DNA from: Mycobacterium sp. 852013-51886_SCH5428379
Lineage (GTDB): Bacteria; Actinomycetota; Actinomycetes; Mycobacteriales; Mycobacteriaceae
Direction: 5' to 3'
Length of the DNA: 64,000 nucleotides
NCBI RefSeq assembly: GCF_001665575.1
Contig: NZ_LZSU01000042.1
Coordinates: forward strand, 124,001 to 188,000
The notes beneath the pieces are model-generated. The model worked only from the letters and a program-made list of their open reading frames with translations. It ran no database searches and was not told the origin of the DNA. Numbering within the stretch: position 1 is the stretch's first letter; the number at the start of each line of letters is the position of its first letter. Below are positions 52,438 through 61,483 of this stretch, in pieces. A program made the position numbers and the translations under genes.

Positions 52438-53424
52438 ATGCTCGCCGACATTCTGTGGTTCGCCGTTGGCCTGGGCACGCTCGTCGTCGGGGCCGAGGTC
52501 ATGGTGCGAGGCGGCACGCGGCTGGCCGGCCGGCTCGGCATCAGCCCGATCATCGTCGGCCTGACGGTGGTGTCGATCGGCACCAGCATGCCGGAGCTCG
52601 CGGTCGGGGTCGTGGCCGCGGCGGACGGCAGTGGCGCGCTGGCAGTCGGCAACATCGCCGGCACCAACGTCGTGAACCTGCTGCTGATCCTCGGGCTGAG
52701 CGCCTGGATGGTGCCGCTGGCGCTGCAGGCCCGCACCATCCGGCTCGAACTCCCGCTGATGGCGGCAGCCGCAGTCCTGCTGTGGGTGCTCGCCGCCGAC
52801 GGGGTGATGTCGCGGGTGGACGGCGTGATCCTGTTGGTCGTCGCCCTCGGCTACACGGTCGCGGTGATCTGGTCCGCACGCCACGAGTCGGGCGCGGTCG
52901 CCGAGGAGTTCGCCGACATGTTCCCCGAGGAGCACGCGGCCGTCTCGACGGTGGTCGCCCGTCGGCAGGCGCTGCGGGAGTCCACCATGCTGCTCGGCGG
53001 GATCGTCCTGGTCGTGATCGGAGCCGACTGGCTGGTCGACGGCGCCGTCGGGATGGCCCGGCAGTTCGGGGTCTCCGACGCCCTGATCGGGCTGACGGTG
53101 GTCGCGATCGGCACCTCCGCGCCCGAGCTGGTCACCACCGTGATGTCCACGCTGCGCGGTGACCGTGACATCGCGATCGGCAACCTCGTCGGCAGCAGCA
53201 TCTACAACATCGCCCTGATCCTCGGCGTGACCTGCCTGGTGCCCGCGGGCGGACTCGTGCTGCCGTCCAGTCTCGTGAACATCGACATCCCGATCATGGT
53301 GATCGTCGCGCTGGCCTGCATCCCGATCTTCATGACCGGCCGCCGGGTCTCCCGCGGGGAGGGCGGTGCCATGGTGTTCGCTTACCTCGCCTATCTGGTG
53401 TTCCTGCTGAGCACGCAGACCTGA
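52438..53424 (+). CDS. Ca2+/cation:H+ or Na+ antiporter (CaCA family, YrbG-like)
   Basis: A 328-residue membrane protein with about ten helices and both alpha repeats: GISPIIVGLTVVSIGTSMPEL (repeat 1) and GVSDALIGLTVVAIGTSAPEL (repeat 2), each with the acidic Glu of the ion site and followed by VGNIAGTN and IGNLVGSSIYN. These are the marks of Na+/Ca2+ exchanger-type proteins. A hydrophilic loop with EEFADMFPEEHAA lies between. ATG 52438 is chosen; a TTG 9 bp upstream is also open. Confidence 0.9.
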   Translation: MLADILWFAVGLGTLVVGAEVMVRGGTRLAGRLGISPIIVGLTVVSIGTSMPELAVGVVAAADGSGALAVGNIAGTNVVNLLLILGLSAWMVPLALQARTIRLELPLMAAAAVLLWVLAADGVMSRVDGVILLVVALGYTVAVIWSARHESGAVAEEFADMFPEEHAAVSTVVARRQALRESTMLLGGIVLVVIGADWLVDGAVGMARQFGVSDALIGLTVVAIGTSAPELVTTVMSTLRGDRDIAIGNLVGSSIYNIALILGVTCLVPAGGLVLPSSLVNIDIPIMVIVALACIPIFMTGRRVSRGEGGAMVFAYLAYLVFLLSTQT

Positions 53425-53447
53425 CCGGCGTCGGCGCCGGATGCCCG

Positions 53448-54329
53448 TTACGTGCCGCTGACCCAGTCGTCGTAGAACGGCGGCATACCCGTGGACGCAC
53501 GCGCGGTGAACTGTGCATCCCGCTTCTCCCGGAAGGCCGCGACGCCCTCCGCGCCGTCGGCGATGCTCGCGTAGAACATCGCCAGCGAGTCCACCCGGTG
53601 CGCGTCGACCGGATGTTCCAGGACGGCGTTGCGATACATCAGCTGTCGGGTCAGCGCCACCGCGACCGCTGAGCGTCCCTTCGTCCAACGGTCCGCGAGA
53701 GCCTTTGCGGCGCCCAGCAAGTCGTCGCCGCCGTGCACCGAACGGACCAGTCCTATCCGGTGTGCGCTCTCGGCGTCGAGGATGTCGGCGGAGTACACGA
53801 GATCCAGCGCGACATCCATGCCGACGATCCGCGGTAGGAACCAACTCGACGCCGCCTCCGGGGTGATGCCGAGCTTCCCGAACACGAAACCCATGCGGCC
53901 GCGGTCGCCGATGAGGCGCGCGTCCATGGCCAGGGTCATGGTGGCGCCGATCCCCACCGCGGCGCCGTTGATCGCGGCGATCACCGGTTTGCGGCAGGCG
54001 TGGATGGCCAGGGTGACGCGTCCGCCGGTGTCTCGAACCCTCTCCAGTCTGGGGTCGGACAGATCGGCCATGTCCGCCAGCGTCGGCGCCTGGTTCTCGT
54101 CGAGTCCGAACGCGTTACCCGATGCGGCGAGGTCCATGCCGGCACAGAACGCGCGGCCGGCGCCGGTGACGATCACCGCCCTGATGTCGTCGCGATCGTT
54201 CACGTGTCCGAAGGTCCATTCCAACTCCTCGGCCATGGTGACGGTGAAGGCGTTCAACTGCTCGGGACGGTTCAACGTGACGATGAGAACGCCGTCCTCG
54301 ACGTCGTGCTGCAACGTGGTCAGGTCCAT
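53448..54329 (-). CDS. Enoyl-CoA hydratase/isomerase family protein
   Basis: A 293-residue crotonase-fold protein. It has LNRPEQLNAFTVTMAEEL, the oxyanion-hole element GRAFCAGMDLA and AAINGAAVGIGATMTLAMD, GFVFGKLGITPEA with a Glu at the usual catalytic position and a C-terminal FREKRDAQFTARAS typical for the EchA20/ECH class. ATG 54329 gives MDLTTLQHDVED. It is divergent from a FadE-type operon and shares the operator region with it, so it probably takes part in the same acyl-CoA breakdown. Confidence 0.88.
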   Translation of the reverse strand: MDLTTLQHDVEDGVLIVTLNRPEQLNAFTVTMAEELEWTFGHVNDRDDIRAVIVTGAGRAFCAGMDLAASGNAFGLDENQAPTLADMADLSDPRLERVRDTGGRVTLAIHACRKPVIAAINGAAVGIGATMTLAMDARLIGDRGRMGFVFGKLGITPEAASSWFLPRIVGMDVALDLVYSADILDAESAHRIGLVRSVHGGDDLLGAAKALADRWTKGRSAVAVALTRQLMYRNAVLEHPVDAHRVDSLAMFYASIADGAEGVAAFREKRDAQFTARASTGMPPFYDDWVSGT

Positions 54330-54531
54330 GTCGGGCCTCCGTGAGTTCGGGATGGTCGGCACCGTAAACAATGCACGCACGCAGAGAACACCACCGAACC
54401 GGTGCTCACTGTGCGGTAGCCCGCCTCCCGGTGAGCAGTCAGGGACTGCCCGCTCAGAGGCCGGCGGTGCTACACAGACGTTGGCTGCGATCGCGTTCTC
54501 GATGTGTGTGAAGAGTGTGCTAGCTTGACTG

Positions 54532-54559
54532 CATACCGGCCGGTATGTACCAGGTGGTA
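54532..54559. promoter_or_regulatory. TetR-type operator palindromes in the divergent promoter region
   Basis: CATACCGGCCGGTATG (54532-54547) is a perfect 16-bp palindrome; directly beside it TACCAGGTGGTA (54548-54559) is a near-palindrome with the same TACC half-sites. They lie 24-51 bp before the acyl-CoA dehydrogenase start. A TetR-type repressor gene closes the operon (58700-59359), a likely partner. Confidence 0.7.
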
Positions 54560-54582
54560 TTGGCGGTGGAGAGGAAGTTCAG

Positions 54583-55716
54583 ATGCGAACGACGTTGGTT
54601 CCTGCATCCGTCGACACGGCCGAGTTACGTCAATTGCGTTCCGAGGTAAGGCAATTCCTACGCGAATCCATCTCGAACGGTGTCTTCGTCCCCAAGGCCG
54701 ACGCATGGCAGTCCAGCATCGACATCGAGTTCAGCCGACGGCTCGCCGAGCGCGGCTGGATCGGCATGACCATCCCCACCGAGTACGGCGGGCACGGACG
54801 CACCCCGCTGGAGCGGTTCGTGGTCACCGAGGAACTGCTCGCTCACGGCGCGCCGGTGGCAGCGCACTGGATCGCCGACCGGCAGATGGCGCCGTCGATC
54901 CTCAGTCACGGCACCGAGGCGCAGAAACAGAAATACCTCCCCGGCATCGCGCGTGCCGAGCGCTTCTTCGCCATCGGTATGAGCGAGCCCGACTCCGGTT
55001 CGGATCTGGCCTCGGTGCGTACCCGGGCGACTCCCGACGGGGCCAACTGGCGGATCAGCGGTACGAAGCTGTGGACGACCTCGGCGCACGTCGCCACCAA
55101 CATGATCGTGCTCGCGCGCACCGACGACGGTGAGCGACATCAGGGCCTCTCGCAGTTCGTCGTGGACCTGCCCAACCCCGGCATCGCCGTCAACCCGATC
55201 ATCACCATCGACGGCGAACACCACTTCAACGAGGTCGTCTTCGACGACGCCGTCCTCGACGCCGACGCGCTGCTGGGTACCCGTGGCGCCGGATGGCGGC
55301 AGGTCACCGGCGAACTCGCCAATGAGCGCTCTGGACCCGAACGCCTGCTCAGCCCCTTCCCGCTGCTTGCGGCGTGGGGGCGTGAGGTCGACGCCGGCGA
55401 CGCGCCGGCCACCCTGGAGCTGGGTCGCGTGCTGTCCCGGTTGATCGTGCTGCGGCAGATGTCGCTCGGGGTGGCCCGCCAACTGACCGCCGGTGAGCAG
55501 CCAGCCGTGGAGGCGGCCCTGGTCAAGGATCTGGGCACGACGTTCGAGGGAGATCTCGTCGAGACCATCCGCCGGATGGCGAACACCGAACCGGGTAGTG
55601 GCGCAACGCCTTTCGACGCACTGCTCGCCGACGGCGTCCGGCATACGCCGGCCTTCACGCTCCGTGGCGGCACCAACGAAGTGCTCCGATCCATCGTCGC
55701 GAAGGGACTGGCGTGA
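54583..55716 (+). CDS. Acyl-CoA dehydrogenase
   Basis: A 377-residue FAD-dependent acyl-CoA dehydrogenase. Visible are GGHGRTPLERFVVTEELL (N-terminal helical domain), FFAIGMSEPDSGSDLASVRTRA (FAD-binding strand domain), WTTSAHVATNMIVLARTD, and in the C-terminal domain FTLRGGTNEVLRSIVAKGLA (the GGT-NE motif). With its partner immediately downstream (stop/start overlap) it has the heteromeric pattern of mycobacterial two-gene FadE pairs for sterol or branched acyl-CoA breakdown. It follows the operator palindrome. Confidence 0.9.
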   Translation: MRTTLVPASVDTAELRQLRSEVRQFLRESISNGVFVPKADAWQSSIDIEFSRRLAERGWIGMTIPTEYGGHGRTPLERFVVTEELLAHGAPVAAHWIADRQMAPSILSHGTEAQKQKYLPGIARAERFFAIGMSEPDSGSDLASVRTRATPDGANWRISGTKLWTTSAHVATNMIVLARTDDGERHQGLSQFVVDLPNPGIAVNPIITIDGEHHFNEVVFDDAVLDADALLGTRGAGWRQVTGELANERSGPERLLSPFPLLAAWGREVDAGDAPATLELGRVLSRLIVLRQMSLGVARQLTAGEQPAVEAALVKDLGTTFEGDLVETIRRMANTEPGSGATPFDALLADGVRHTPAFTLRGGTNEVLRSIVAKGLA

Positions 55717-56756
55717 CCATGCCCATGTTCGACACCCATGAACACCTCGACGACCTGCGCGACGCCGCCCGCGGGGTGGCGGCGACGCACCTGGCTGTCG
55801 ACACCCAGCCGAACCCGGAGCTCGATCGTGGGCTGTGGGACGAACTGGAAAAGCTCGGCTTCGTGGGGCTGTGCGCCCCGGCGGCGATCGGCGGATCCGA
55901 CGGGGACCTGCTCGACGCCGCAACCGTGCTCACCGAGCTCACCACCGCCCGAATCCCGTACGCCGACGCGGCGCTCATCGCCGCCCCCGCCCTGGGGCGG
56001 GCCGGCATTGACCTGCCGAGCGGTCCGTTCACCGCGGGGGCCGGTGTGGTGACCGCTGACGGTGACGCGATCAGCGGTGAGGCGCAACGTATTCCGTACG
56101 CCCGCGACTGCGAGTCGCTGGTCCTGCTCGTCCCGGGCGATCGGCCGGCGTTACACCTGATCGCGCTGAGCGCCGATGGCGTGAGTATCACCCATGGCGA
56201 GAACCTCGCCGGCGAACCCCGCGATGCGGTGACGCTGCGCAACGTGACCCCCGTCGCCTCGGCCGAGCTGACCGAGGCGGACGTCGCGACGTGGCAGCTG
56301 CGCGGCGCGCTGGCACGGGCCGTCGCGTCGGCCGGAGTAGCGGCGGCCATCGTCGACCAGACCGCCCGATACGTCTCCGAACGGGTGCAGTTCGGCCGAC
56401 CGCTGATGAAGTTCCAGGTCGTCCAGCACGCTGTCGCGCGAATGGCGGCCGACGCCACCGCGATGCAGACCGCGTCGACCGCGGCCACGTTGGCGATGCT
56501 CGACGGATCCGACGCCGTGGAGATGCTCGTCGCCGCTGCGAAGGCCGAGACCGCCTCCCTGGCGCGGCCCGTCACCGCCGCGGCCCACCAGGCGCACGGC
56601 GCCATCGGCTTCACCCAGGAGCACGTGTTGGGCTCCCTCACGACGCGGCTGTGGGCGTGGCGAGAGGAGTACGGCAACGAGCGGTACTGGCATCAGCGGC
56701 TGGGGGAACTCGCCCGCGGCCAGGACCTCTGGCAACTGGTGACCGGACAGCAGTAG
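55713..56756 (+). CDS. Acyl-CoA dehydrogenase partner subunit
   Basis: A 347-residue FadE-type protein. GTG 55713 overlaps the upstream stop (GTGA). The fold is complete, with LWDELEKLGFVGLCAPAAIGG, LRGALARAVASAGVAAAIVDQT, YVSERVQFGRPLMKFQVVQ and HGAIGFTQEHVLGSL. The usual catalytic Glu region is weak, as in the non-catalytic or accessory half of alpha2beta2 FadE complexes. This pair probably forms one heterotetrameric dehydrogenase. Confidence 0.87.
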   Translation: MTMPMFDTHEHLDDLRDAARGVAATHLAVDTQPNPELDRGLWDELEKLGFVGLCAPAAIGGSDGDLLDAATVLTELTTARIPYADAALIAAPALGRAGIDLPSGPFTAGAGVVTADGDAISGEAQRIPYARDCESLVLLVPGDRPALHLIALSADGVSITHGENLAGEPRDAVTLRNVTPVASAELTEADVATWQLRGALARAVASAGVAAAIVDQTARYVSERVQFGRPLMKFQVVQHAVARMAADATAMQTASTAATLAMLDGSDAVEMLVAAAKAETASLARPVTAAAHQAHGAIGFTQEHVLGSLTTRLWAWREEYGNERYWHQRLGELARGQDLWQLVTGQQ

Positions 56757-56796
56757 TCGCCGTACGCCGGCACCGACGAGAGAATGGAGTTCGGGG

Positions 56797-57582
56797 ATGA
56801 GCGACGAGCCTCGCGTCGACGTCAGCGTCGACAACGGAATCGCCCGGCTGACGCTGAACAATCCGAAGCGCAAGAACGCGATCACGCTGCCGATGACCGA
56901 GCAGATCGCCGAGTTCTGTCAGATGGTCGAGACGGACACGTCGATCGGTGCGGTGATCATCGATTCGGCGGGCGCCTACTTCTGCAGCGGTGCTGATACC
57001 CGCGACCTCGCAGCCACGTCGGGGGCGCCGGCGTCGCCGGAGGCCGTGGCGCGGACCTCGGCGGTCTACAGTTCGTTCGTCCGCGTCGGGATGCTGCCGG
57101 TGCCCACGATCGCGCTCGTCGAGGGGGGCGCCGTCGGCGCAGGACTGAACATGGCCATGGCCGCGGACATCATACTCGTGACACCAGATGCGGTGCTGGA
57201 CAGCGGATTCCTCGCCCGCAGGATTCACCCGGGGGGAGGCCACGTGCGGATGCTCGGCCGGTCGATGGGATACCAGCAGGCCGTCGCGATGGCGGTCTGC
57301 GGTGCGGCACTGTCCGGCGAGGACGCAGTGGCGCGCGGATTCGCCTGGGCCGCAGTGCCGGCCGACGAACTGCTCGACACCGCGCTGAACCTGTGTCGTC
57401 TGCCGGCGGCCGATCCTGAACTCGCGCGCCGCATCAAACAGTCCGCCACCATCGAACTCGACGCCGGGATATCCTGGGCCGCGGCCGTCGAGGTCGAGCG
57501 GGGCGTCCAGATGTGGTCGCTGGGCCGCAAGGGCTCGGCGGCCTGGGAGCAGAAGCCCGGCGTCGCCGCCACCGGACGGTAA
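56797..57582 (+). CDS. Enoyl-CoA hydratase/isomerase family protein
   Basis: A 261-residue crotonase-fold protein with LTLNNPKRKNAITLPMTEQ, the oxyanion-hole AYFCSGADTRDL and ALVEGGAVGAGLNMAMAADI. At the catalytic Glu region it has ARRIHPGGGHVRML, which lacks the usual Glu pair, so isomerase or other crotonase chemistry is possible. It follows the two dehydrogenase genes and overlaps the CoA-transferase start by one base (TAATG). Confidence 0.87.
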   Translation: MSDEPRVDVSVDNGIARLTLNNPKRKNAITLPMTEQIAEFCQMVETDTSIGAVIIDSAGAYFCSGADTRDLAATSGAPASPEAVARTSAVYSSFVRVGMLPVPTIALVEGGAVGAGLNMAMAADIILVTPDAVLDSGFLARRIHPGGGHVRMLGRSMGYQQAVAMAVCGAALSGEDAVARGFAWAAVPADELLDTALNLCRLPAADPELARRIKQSATIELDAGISWAAAVEVERGVQMWSLGRKGSAAWEQKPGVAATGR

Positions 57583-58703
57583 TGCCAGGCCCGTTGGCCG
57601 GAGTCAGGGTACTGGACTTCTCCACCACCTTCTCCGGCCCGTACTGCACGCTGCAACTCGCCGACCTGGGCGCCGACGTCGTCAAGATCGAGGCCCCCGG
57701 CGGCGACATCACCCGCAACCTCGGCACCAGCCGCGAACCGGGTATGGCGTCGGTTTTTCTCGCGTGTAACCGCGGAAAGTCCAGTCTCGTACTGGATCTG
57801 AAGAACGCGTCCGACCGGGACCGCCTCGACGCGCTTCTGCAGAACGCCGACGCCCTCGTCCACAACATGAGACTGCCCGCCGCCGAGAAGCTGGGAATCG
57901 GTCCCGAACGGGCACTCGACGTCAACCCGCGGTTGGTGCACGTCGCCATCACCGGCTACGACACCACCGGGCCCTACGGCCGGCGGCCGGCCTATGACGA
58001 CACCGTGCAGGCGATGAGCGGGCTGGCCTGGCTGCAGGGGCTGTCCGGGGGTGAGCCGACGTACGTCGCGAGCGCAGTCGTCGACAAGATCACCGGGATG
58101 TCCGCGGCCATGGCGCTGATCGCGGCGCTGTACTCAGCGCAACGGTCCGGTGTGGGGCAGGCCGTCGAAGTGCCCATGTTCGAGACGATGGTCGGATTCA
58201 ACCTCACCGAGCAGTGGGGCGGTCGCGCGTTCGTCCCCGCGCTCGGCGACACCGGATATGCGCGCCTGCGCTCGGAGTACCGACGGCCCTACCGGACCAG
58301 CGACGGCGTCATCTCGGTGCTGGTGTACCACGAAGGGCACTGGCGGCGCTTCCTCGGCGCGATCGGTCGGGCAGATCTGCTCGACCGCGACGAATTCCGG
58401 ACCGCCGCAGCACGAAACGACAACATCGATGCGCTCTACCGGCTCCTGGCCGAGGAGTTGACGACGCGGACGACCGCCGACTGGCTCGAATTGTTCGACC
58501 GGATCGACGTACCGGTGGCACGGGTGAAGACACTCGACGAGCTCTTCGACGACGAGCAGCTCAAGGCGGTGGACTTCTTCCATGAGGTCGGCGACGAGAA
58601 CGGCCGCTATCTGACCGCGCGGCCCGCTTTCCGCTTCAGCGCCACGCCTGTGGCGGATCCGGGCGATATGCGGATGCCGAGCCGTATCGACGAACTGCGC
58701 TAG
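57582..58703 (+). CDS. CaiB/BaiF-family CoA transferase
   Basis: A 373-residue family III CoA transferase. The N-terminus PLAGVRVLDFSTTFSGPYCTLQLADLGADVVKIE holds the typical pattern, followed by NRGKSSLVLDLKN, and AITGYDTTGPYGRRPAYDD. The catalytic Asp at about residue 148 is expected in this last block. It moves CoA between acyl groups and would supply the operon's acyl-CoA substrate. ATG 57582 overlaps the stop of the hydratase gene (TAATG); its end overlaps the convergent TetR gene by 4 bases. Confidence 0.9.
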   Translation: MPGPLAGVRVLDFSTTFSGPYCTLQLADLGADVVKIEAPGGDITRNLGTSREPGMASVFLACNRGKSSLVLDLKNASDRDRLDALLQNADALVHNMRLPAAEKLGIGPERALDVNPRLVHVAITGYDTTGPYGRRPAYDDTVQAMSGLAWLQGLSGGEPTYVASAVVDKITGMSAAMALIAALYSAQRSGVGQAVEVPMFETMVGFNLTEQWGGRAFVPALGDTGYARLRSEYRRPYRTSDGVISVLVYHEGHWRRFLGAIGRADLLDRDEFRTAAARNDNIDALYRLLAEELTTRTTADWLELFDRIDVPVARVKTLDELFDDEQLKAVDFFHEVGDENGRYLTARPAFRFSATPVADPGDMRMPSRIDELR

Positions 58704-59359
58704 CCCTCCGCCTTCAGGCCGGACACCAGGAGGTCGGCGAACAGCTCGCCGATCTGCCGCGGGGTGAGCTCACCGTCGGGTTCGAGCCAGTTGTGCGACC
58801 ACGAGCACATGCCGATGATCCCGAAGGCCAGCAGCCGCGGCGGGCCCAGATCCTTGAAGACCCCGGTCCGGACCCCGCGCTCGATGATCTCGACGACGCA
58901 GCTCTCGAACTCGTCGCGCTTGGCCAGCACGCCCTCGAAGCCCTTGTCGGTCAGGCGCCGGACCTCGTGCAGGAACACCGAGATCTCGGACTTGTACAGG
59001 CCCATCGGTTCCATCAGGACCGTGGTGACGAGCTCCCGGAGCAGGATGTCGGCCGGATCGTCGCGCTTGAGGACCTCGCGCACCAATTCGAGCTGATAGT
59101 CCACGGAGTTGTCGTGCAGCTGTTGGAGGAGGTCCTCTTTGCTGTCGAAGTAGTGGTAGAACGCGCCCTTCGTCCGCTCGGCGTCGTCCACGACCTCCTG
59201 CACCGACGTGGCGTCATACCCCTGCTTCGCGAACAGCTTGACCGCACTGTTGAGCAGAGCGGCGCGCGTCGCGTCGGGGTCCCGGACGCGCGGTGTCGTC
59301 CCCGCTCGCTTGCCGCGCGCTTGCGCCATCGCTCCTACTTCCGGACCGGCCGTGATCAT
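58700..59359 (-). CDS. TetR/AcrR family transcriptional regulator
   Basis: A 219-residue (209 from ATG 59329) TetR regulator. The DNA-binding HTH reads LFAKQGYDATSVQEVVDDAERTKGAFYHYF, the standard TetR pattern, and the C-terminal helical ligand domain is full. It is convergent with the acyl-CoA operon, and is the natural candidate for the CATACCGGCCGGTATG operator at 54532 and for its own upstream repeat. The start is uncertain: ATG 59359 (MITAGPEVGAM) or ATG 59329 (MAQARGKRAG); the second has AGGAG only 2 bp upstream. Confidence 0.87.
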   Translation of the reverse strand: MITAGPEVGAMAQARGKRAGTTPRVRDPDATRAALLNSAVKLFAKQGYDATSVQEVVDDAERTKGAFYHYFDSKEDLLQQLHDNSVDYQLELVREVLKRDDPADILLRELVTTVLMEPMGLYKSEISVFLHEVRRLTDKGFEGVLAKRDEFESCVVEIIERGVRTGVFKDLGPPRLLAFGIIGMCSWSHNWLEPDGELTPRQIGELFADLLVSGLKAEG

Positions 59360-59369
59360 CAGAACCGTA

Positions 59370-59389
59370 CATTCCTATCAGTCGGAATG
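59370..59389. promoter_or_regulatory. Inverted repeat upstream of the TetR gene
   Basis: CATTCC (59370-59375) and GGAATG (59384-59389) are separated by 8 bp, between the TetR gene and the divergent nfo gene. It could be an autoregulatory operator, but it does not match the CCGG core of the operator at 54532. Confidence 0.4.
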
Positions 59390-59451
59390 GGCGCGGTGCC
59401 GCGACGCGACAGGGGGCCGGGGTGTCGGAGCACCTCACTAGACTCGACACC

Positions 59452-60213
59452 GTGCTCATCGGTTCACATGTCCGCAGCGACGACCCCCTGGCCGCCGCCG
59501 AGGCCGACGGCGCCGACGTGGTGCAGTTCTTCCTCGGCGATCCGCAGAGTTGGAAGAAGCCCAAGCCGCGCGAGGACGCCGAGCTGCTCAAGGCGTCGAA
59601 CGTCCCGCTGTACGTGCACGCGCCGTACCTGATCAACGTCGCCTCGGCGAACAACCGCGTGCGCATCCCGTCGCGCAAGATCCTGCAGGACACCTGCGAT
59701 GCGGCGGCCGACGTGGGCGCCACCGCGGTGATCGTGCACGGCGGGCATGCCGACGACAAGGACATGGAGGCCGGCTTCGAGCGCTGGGTCAAGGCGCTCG
59801 ACCGGTTGGAGACCACGGTTCCGGTCTATCTCGAGAACACCGCGGGCGGTGATCACGCGATGGCCCGCCACTTCGACACCATCGCCCGGCTGTGGGACCA
59901 CATCGGTGAGTTCGGGATCGGCTTCTGCCTGGACACCTGCCACGCGTGGGCGGCCGGCGAGGCCCTCATCGACGCCGTCTCCCGAATCAAGCGCATCACC
60001 GGCCGTATCGACCTGGTGCACTGCAACGACTCGCGGGACGCCGCCGGCTCCGGCGCGGACCGGCACGCCAACTTCGGCCTCGGTCAGATCGACCCGCAAC
60101 TGCTGGTCGGCGTCGTCGAGGCGGCGGACGCACCCGTGATCTGCGAGACGGCCGACGAGGGCCGCAAGGATGACATCGCGTTCCTGCGCGAGCACGTCCA
60201 AGGTGACGATTGA
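59452..60213 (+). CDS. nfo: Deoxyribonuclease IV (AP endonuclease Nfo/End)
   Basis: A 253-residue TIM-barrel AP endonuclease with tri-zinc ligands in HAPYLIN, VIVHGGHAD, YLENTAGGDHAM, FCLDTCHAWAAG, HCNDSRDAAGSGADRHANFG and ICETADEG. It cuts abasic DNA 5' to the lesion in base-excision repair. GTG 59452 (MLIGSHVRSDDP) matches M. tuberculosis End; an earlier in-frame GTG 59422 would add ten residues. Downstream is a PAP2-like gene, as in the Rv0670-Rv0671 region. Confidence 0.95.
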   Translation: MLIGSHVRSDDPLAAAEADGADVVQFFLGDPQSWKKPKPREDAELLKASNVPLYVHAPYLINVASANNRVRIPSRKILQDTCDAAADVGATAVIVHGGHADDKDMEAGFERWVKALDRLETTVPVYLENTAGGDHAMARHFDTIARLWDHIGEFGIGFCLDTCHAWAAGEALIDAVSRIKRITGRIDLVHCNDSRDAAGSGADRHANFGLGQIDPQLLVGVVEAADAPVICETADEGRKDDIAFLREHVQGDD

Positions 60214-60298
60214 CTAACAACCCGTGATCGGGCGGTGGCCAACGGGTTAACTGGGCGGACGTCGGGAACCCCGAACGCCCGAATTGCGAAAGGCCGCT

Positions 60299-61483
60299 GT
60301 GTCGCTGATCGACGACTCGTCGGTGGCGCTGGCCTCCGCTGACGATTCTGAACCGCCGGCCCGCGAGCGGCGACTCAGGATCCTGCGGTGGTCGGCCGTC
60401 GGGCTGTGGGCGGCAATCGTCATCTATCGCACGATCACCGACGGCTTCGCGTTCAACCGGGAACTGCTGCTGCTCTACATCGCGACCGGGCTGCTCGCCG
60501 CCAGCATCGGTCAGGGCCGGCGCATGCTCTACGTGGTCCGGGACTGGCTACCCTTCGCACTGCTGCTCCTCGCCTACGACCTCAGCCGCGGCGCCGCGAC
60601 ACTGGTCGGCCGCCCGACGATGTGGCACTGGCAGGTCGACGCCGACCGCTGGCTGTTCTTCGGCGTCATGCCCACGGTGTGGCTGCAGGAGCGACTCAAA
60701 CAGCCGCAGCCGCCGTGGTGGGAAGTCGTCATGAGCTCGGTCTACATGTCGTTCTTCGTGTTGCCCTACGTGGTCGCGGCCGTGCTGTGGCTGCGCAACC
60801 GCGAGGAGTGGAAGGCGTTCGTCCGCCTGTTCGTCGGGCTCAACGTCGCGGGGCTGCTCATCTACGCACTGTTCCCCGCGGCCCCGCCGTGGGCGGCTGC
60901 GCGCTGCACGCCGGCCGAGGTGGCGGACGGGCCGTCGGAGGCCGCTTGCATGTTCCGCTCCGCGCGCGGCGTTCCCGACGGCGGGGTGCTCGGTGCGATG
61001 CAGTTCAGCCAGGACGGCGCGAACCAGTGGGTGGAGCGGATCGTCGGCCGGGGCTGGGGCAAGTTGAACCTGCACTCGGCGACCGCGCTGCTCGACGCCG
61101 GGCAGGCCAGCGTCAACCTGGTCGCAGCCATTCCGTCGCTGCACGCAGGCATGACCGCGGCCGTCGCGGCCTTCCTGTGGCACCGCGTGCGACGCGGCTG
61201 GCGGCCGGTGCTGGCCGCCTACGTGCTGATCATGGCGTTCACGCTTGTGTACACCGCCGAGCACTTCGTGGTCGACATCCTGCTGGGCTGGGCGCTCGCG
61301 GCGGTGGTGATCGCCGCGCTGCGCCGCTACGACCGGTGGCGGCAGGGCCGGTCAGGTGAGATAGACCTTGCGCAGGGTCTCGGTAACGGTCCAGACGGTC
61401 TCGGCGCCGGCGTCGAGGCGGACGACGTCACCCGGTCCGAGCCGCAGCGCCGGGCTGCCGTCGGCGAACTCGACGGTCGCTGA
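60299..61483 (+). CDS. PAP2-superfamily membrane protein (inositol-phosphate/lipid-phosphate type)
   Basis: A 394-residue protein with about six helices. The PAP2 motifs are AAIPSLHAGMTAAVA (PSLH) and YTAEHFVVDILLGW (phosphatase motif 3 with His and Asp). It resembles the PAP2_3 group, which includes inositolphosphotransferases. GTG 60299 is preferred (GAAAGG just upstream); a TTG at 60284 is open. About 44 C-terminal residues lie inside the antisense cupin gene and look unlike family sequence, so the true stop or this overlap deserves checking. Confidence 0.75.
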   Translation: MSLIDDSSVALASADDSEPPARERRLRILRWSAVGLWAAIVIYRTITDGFAFNRELLLLYIATGLLAASIGQGRRMLYVVRDWLPFALLLLAYDLSRGAATLVGRPTMWHWQVDADRWLFFGVMPTVWLQERLKQPQPPWWEVVMSSVYMSFFVLPYVVAAVLWLRNREEWKAFVRLFVGLNVAGLLIYALFPAAPPWAAARCTPAEVADGPSEAACMFRSARGVPDGGVLGAMQFSQDGANQWVERIVGRGWGKLNLHSATALLDAGQASVNLVAAIPSLHAGMTAAVAAFLWHRVRRGWRPVLAAYVLIMAFTLVYTAEHFVVDILLGWALAAVVIAALRRYDRWRQGRSGEIDLAQGLGNGPDGLGAGVEADDVTRSEPQRRAAVGELDGR

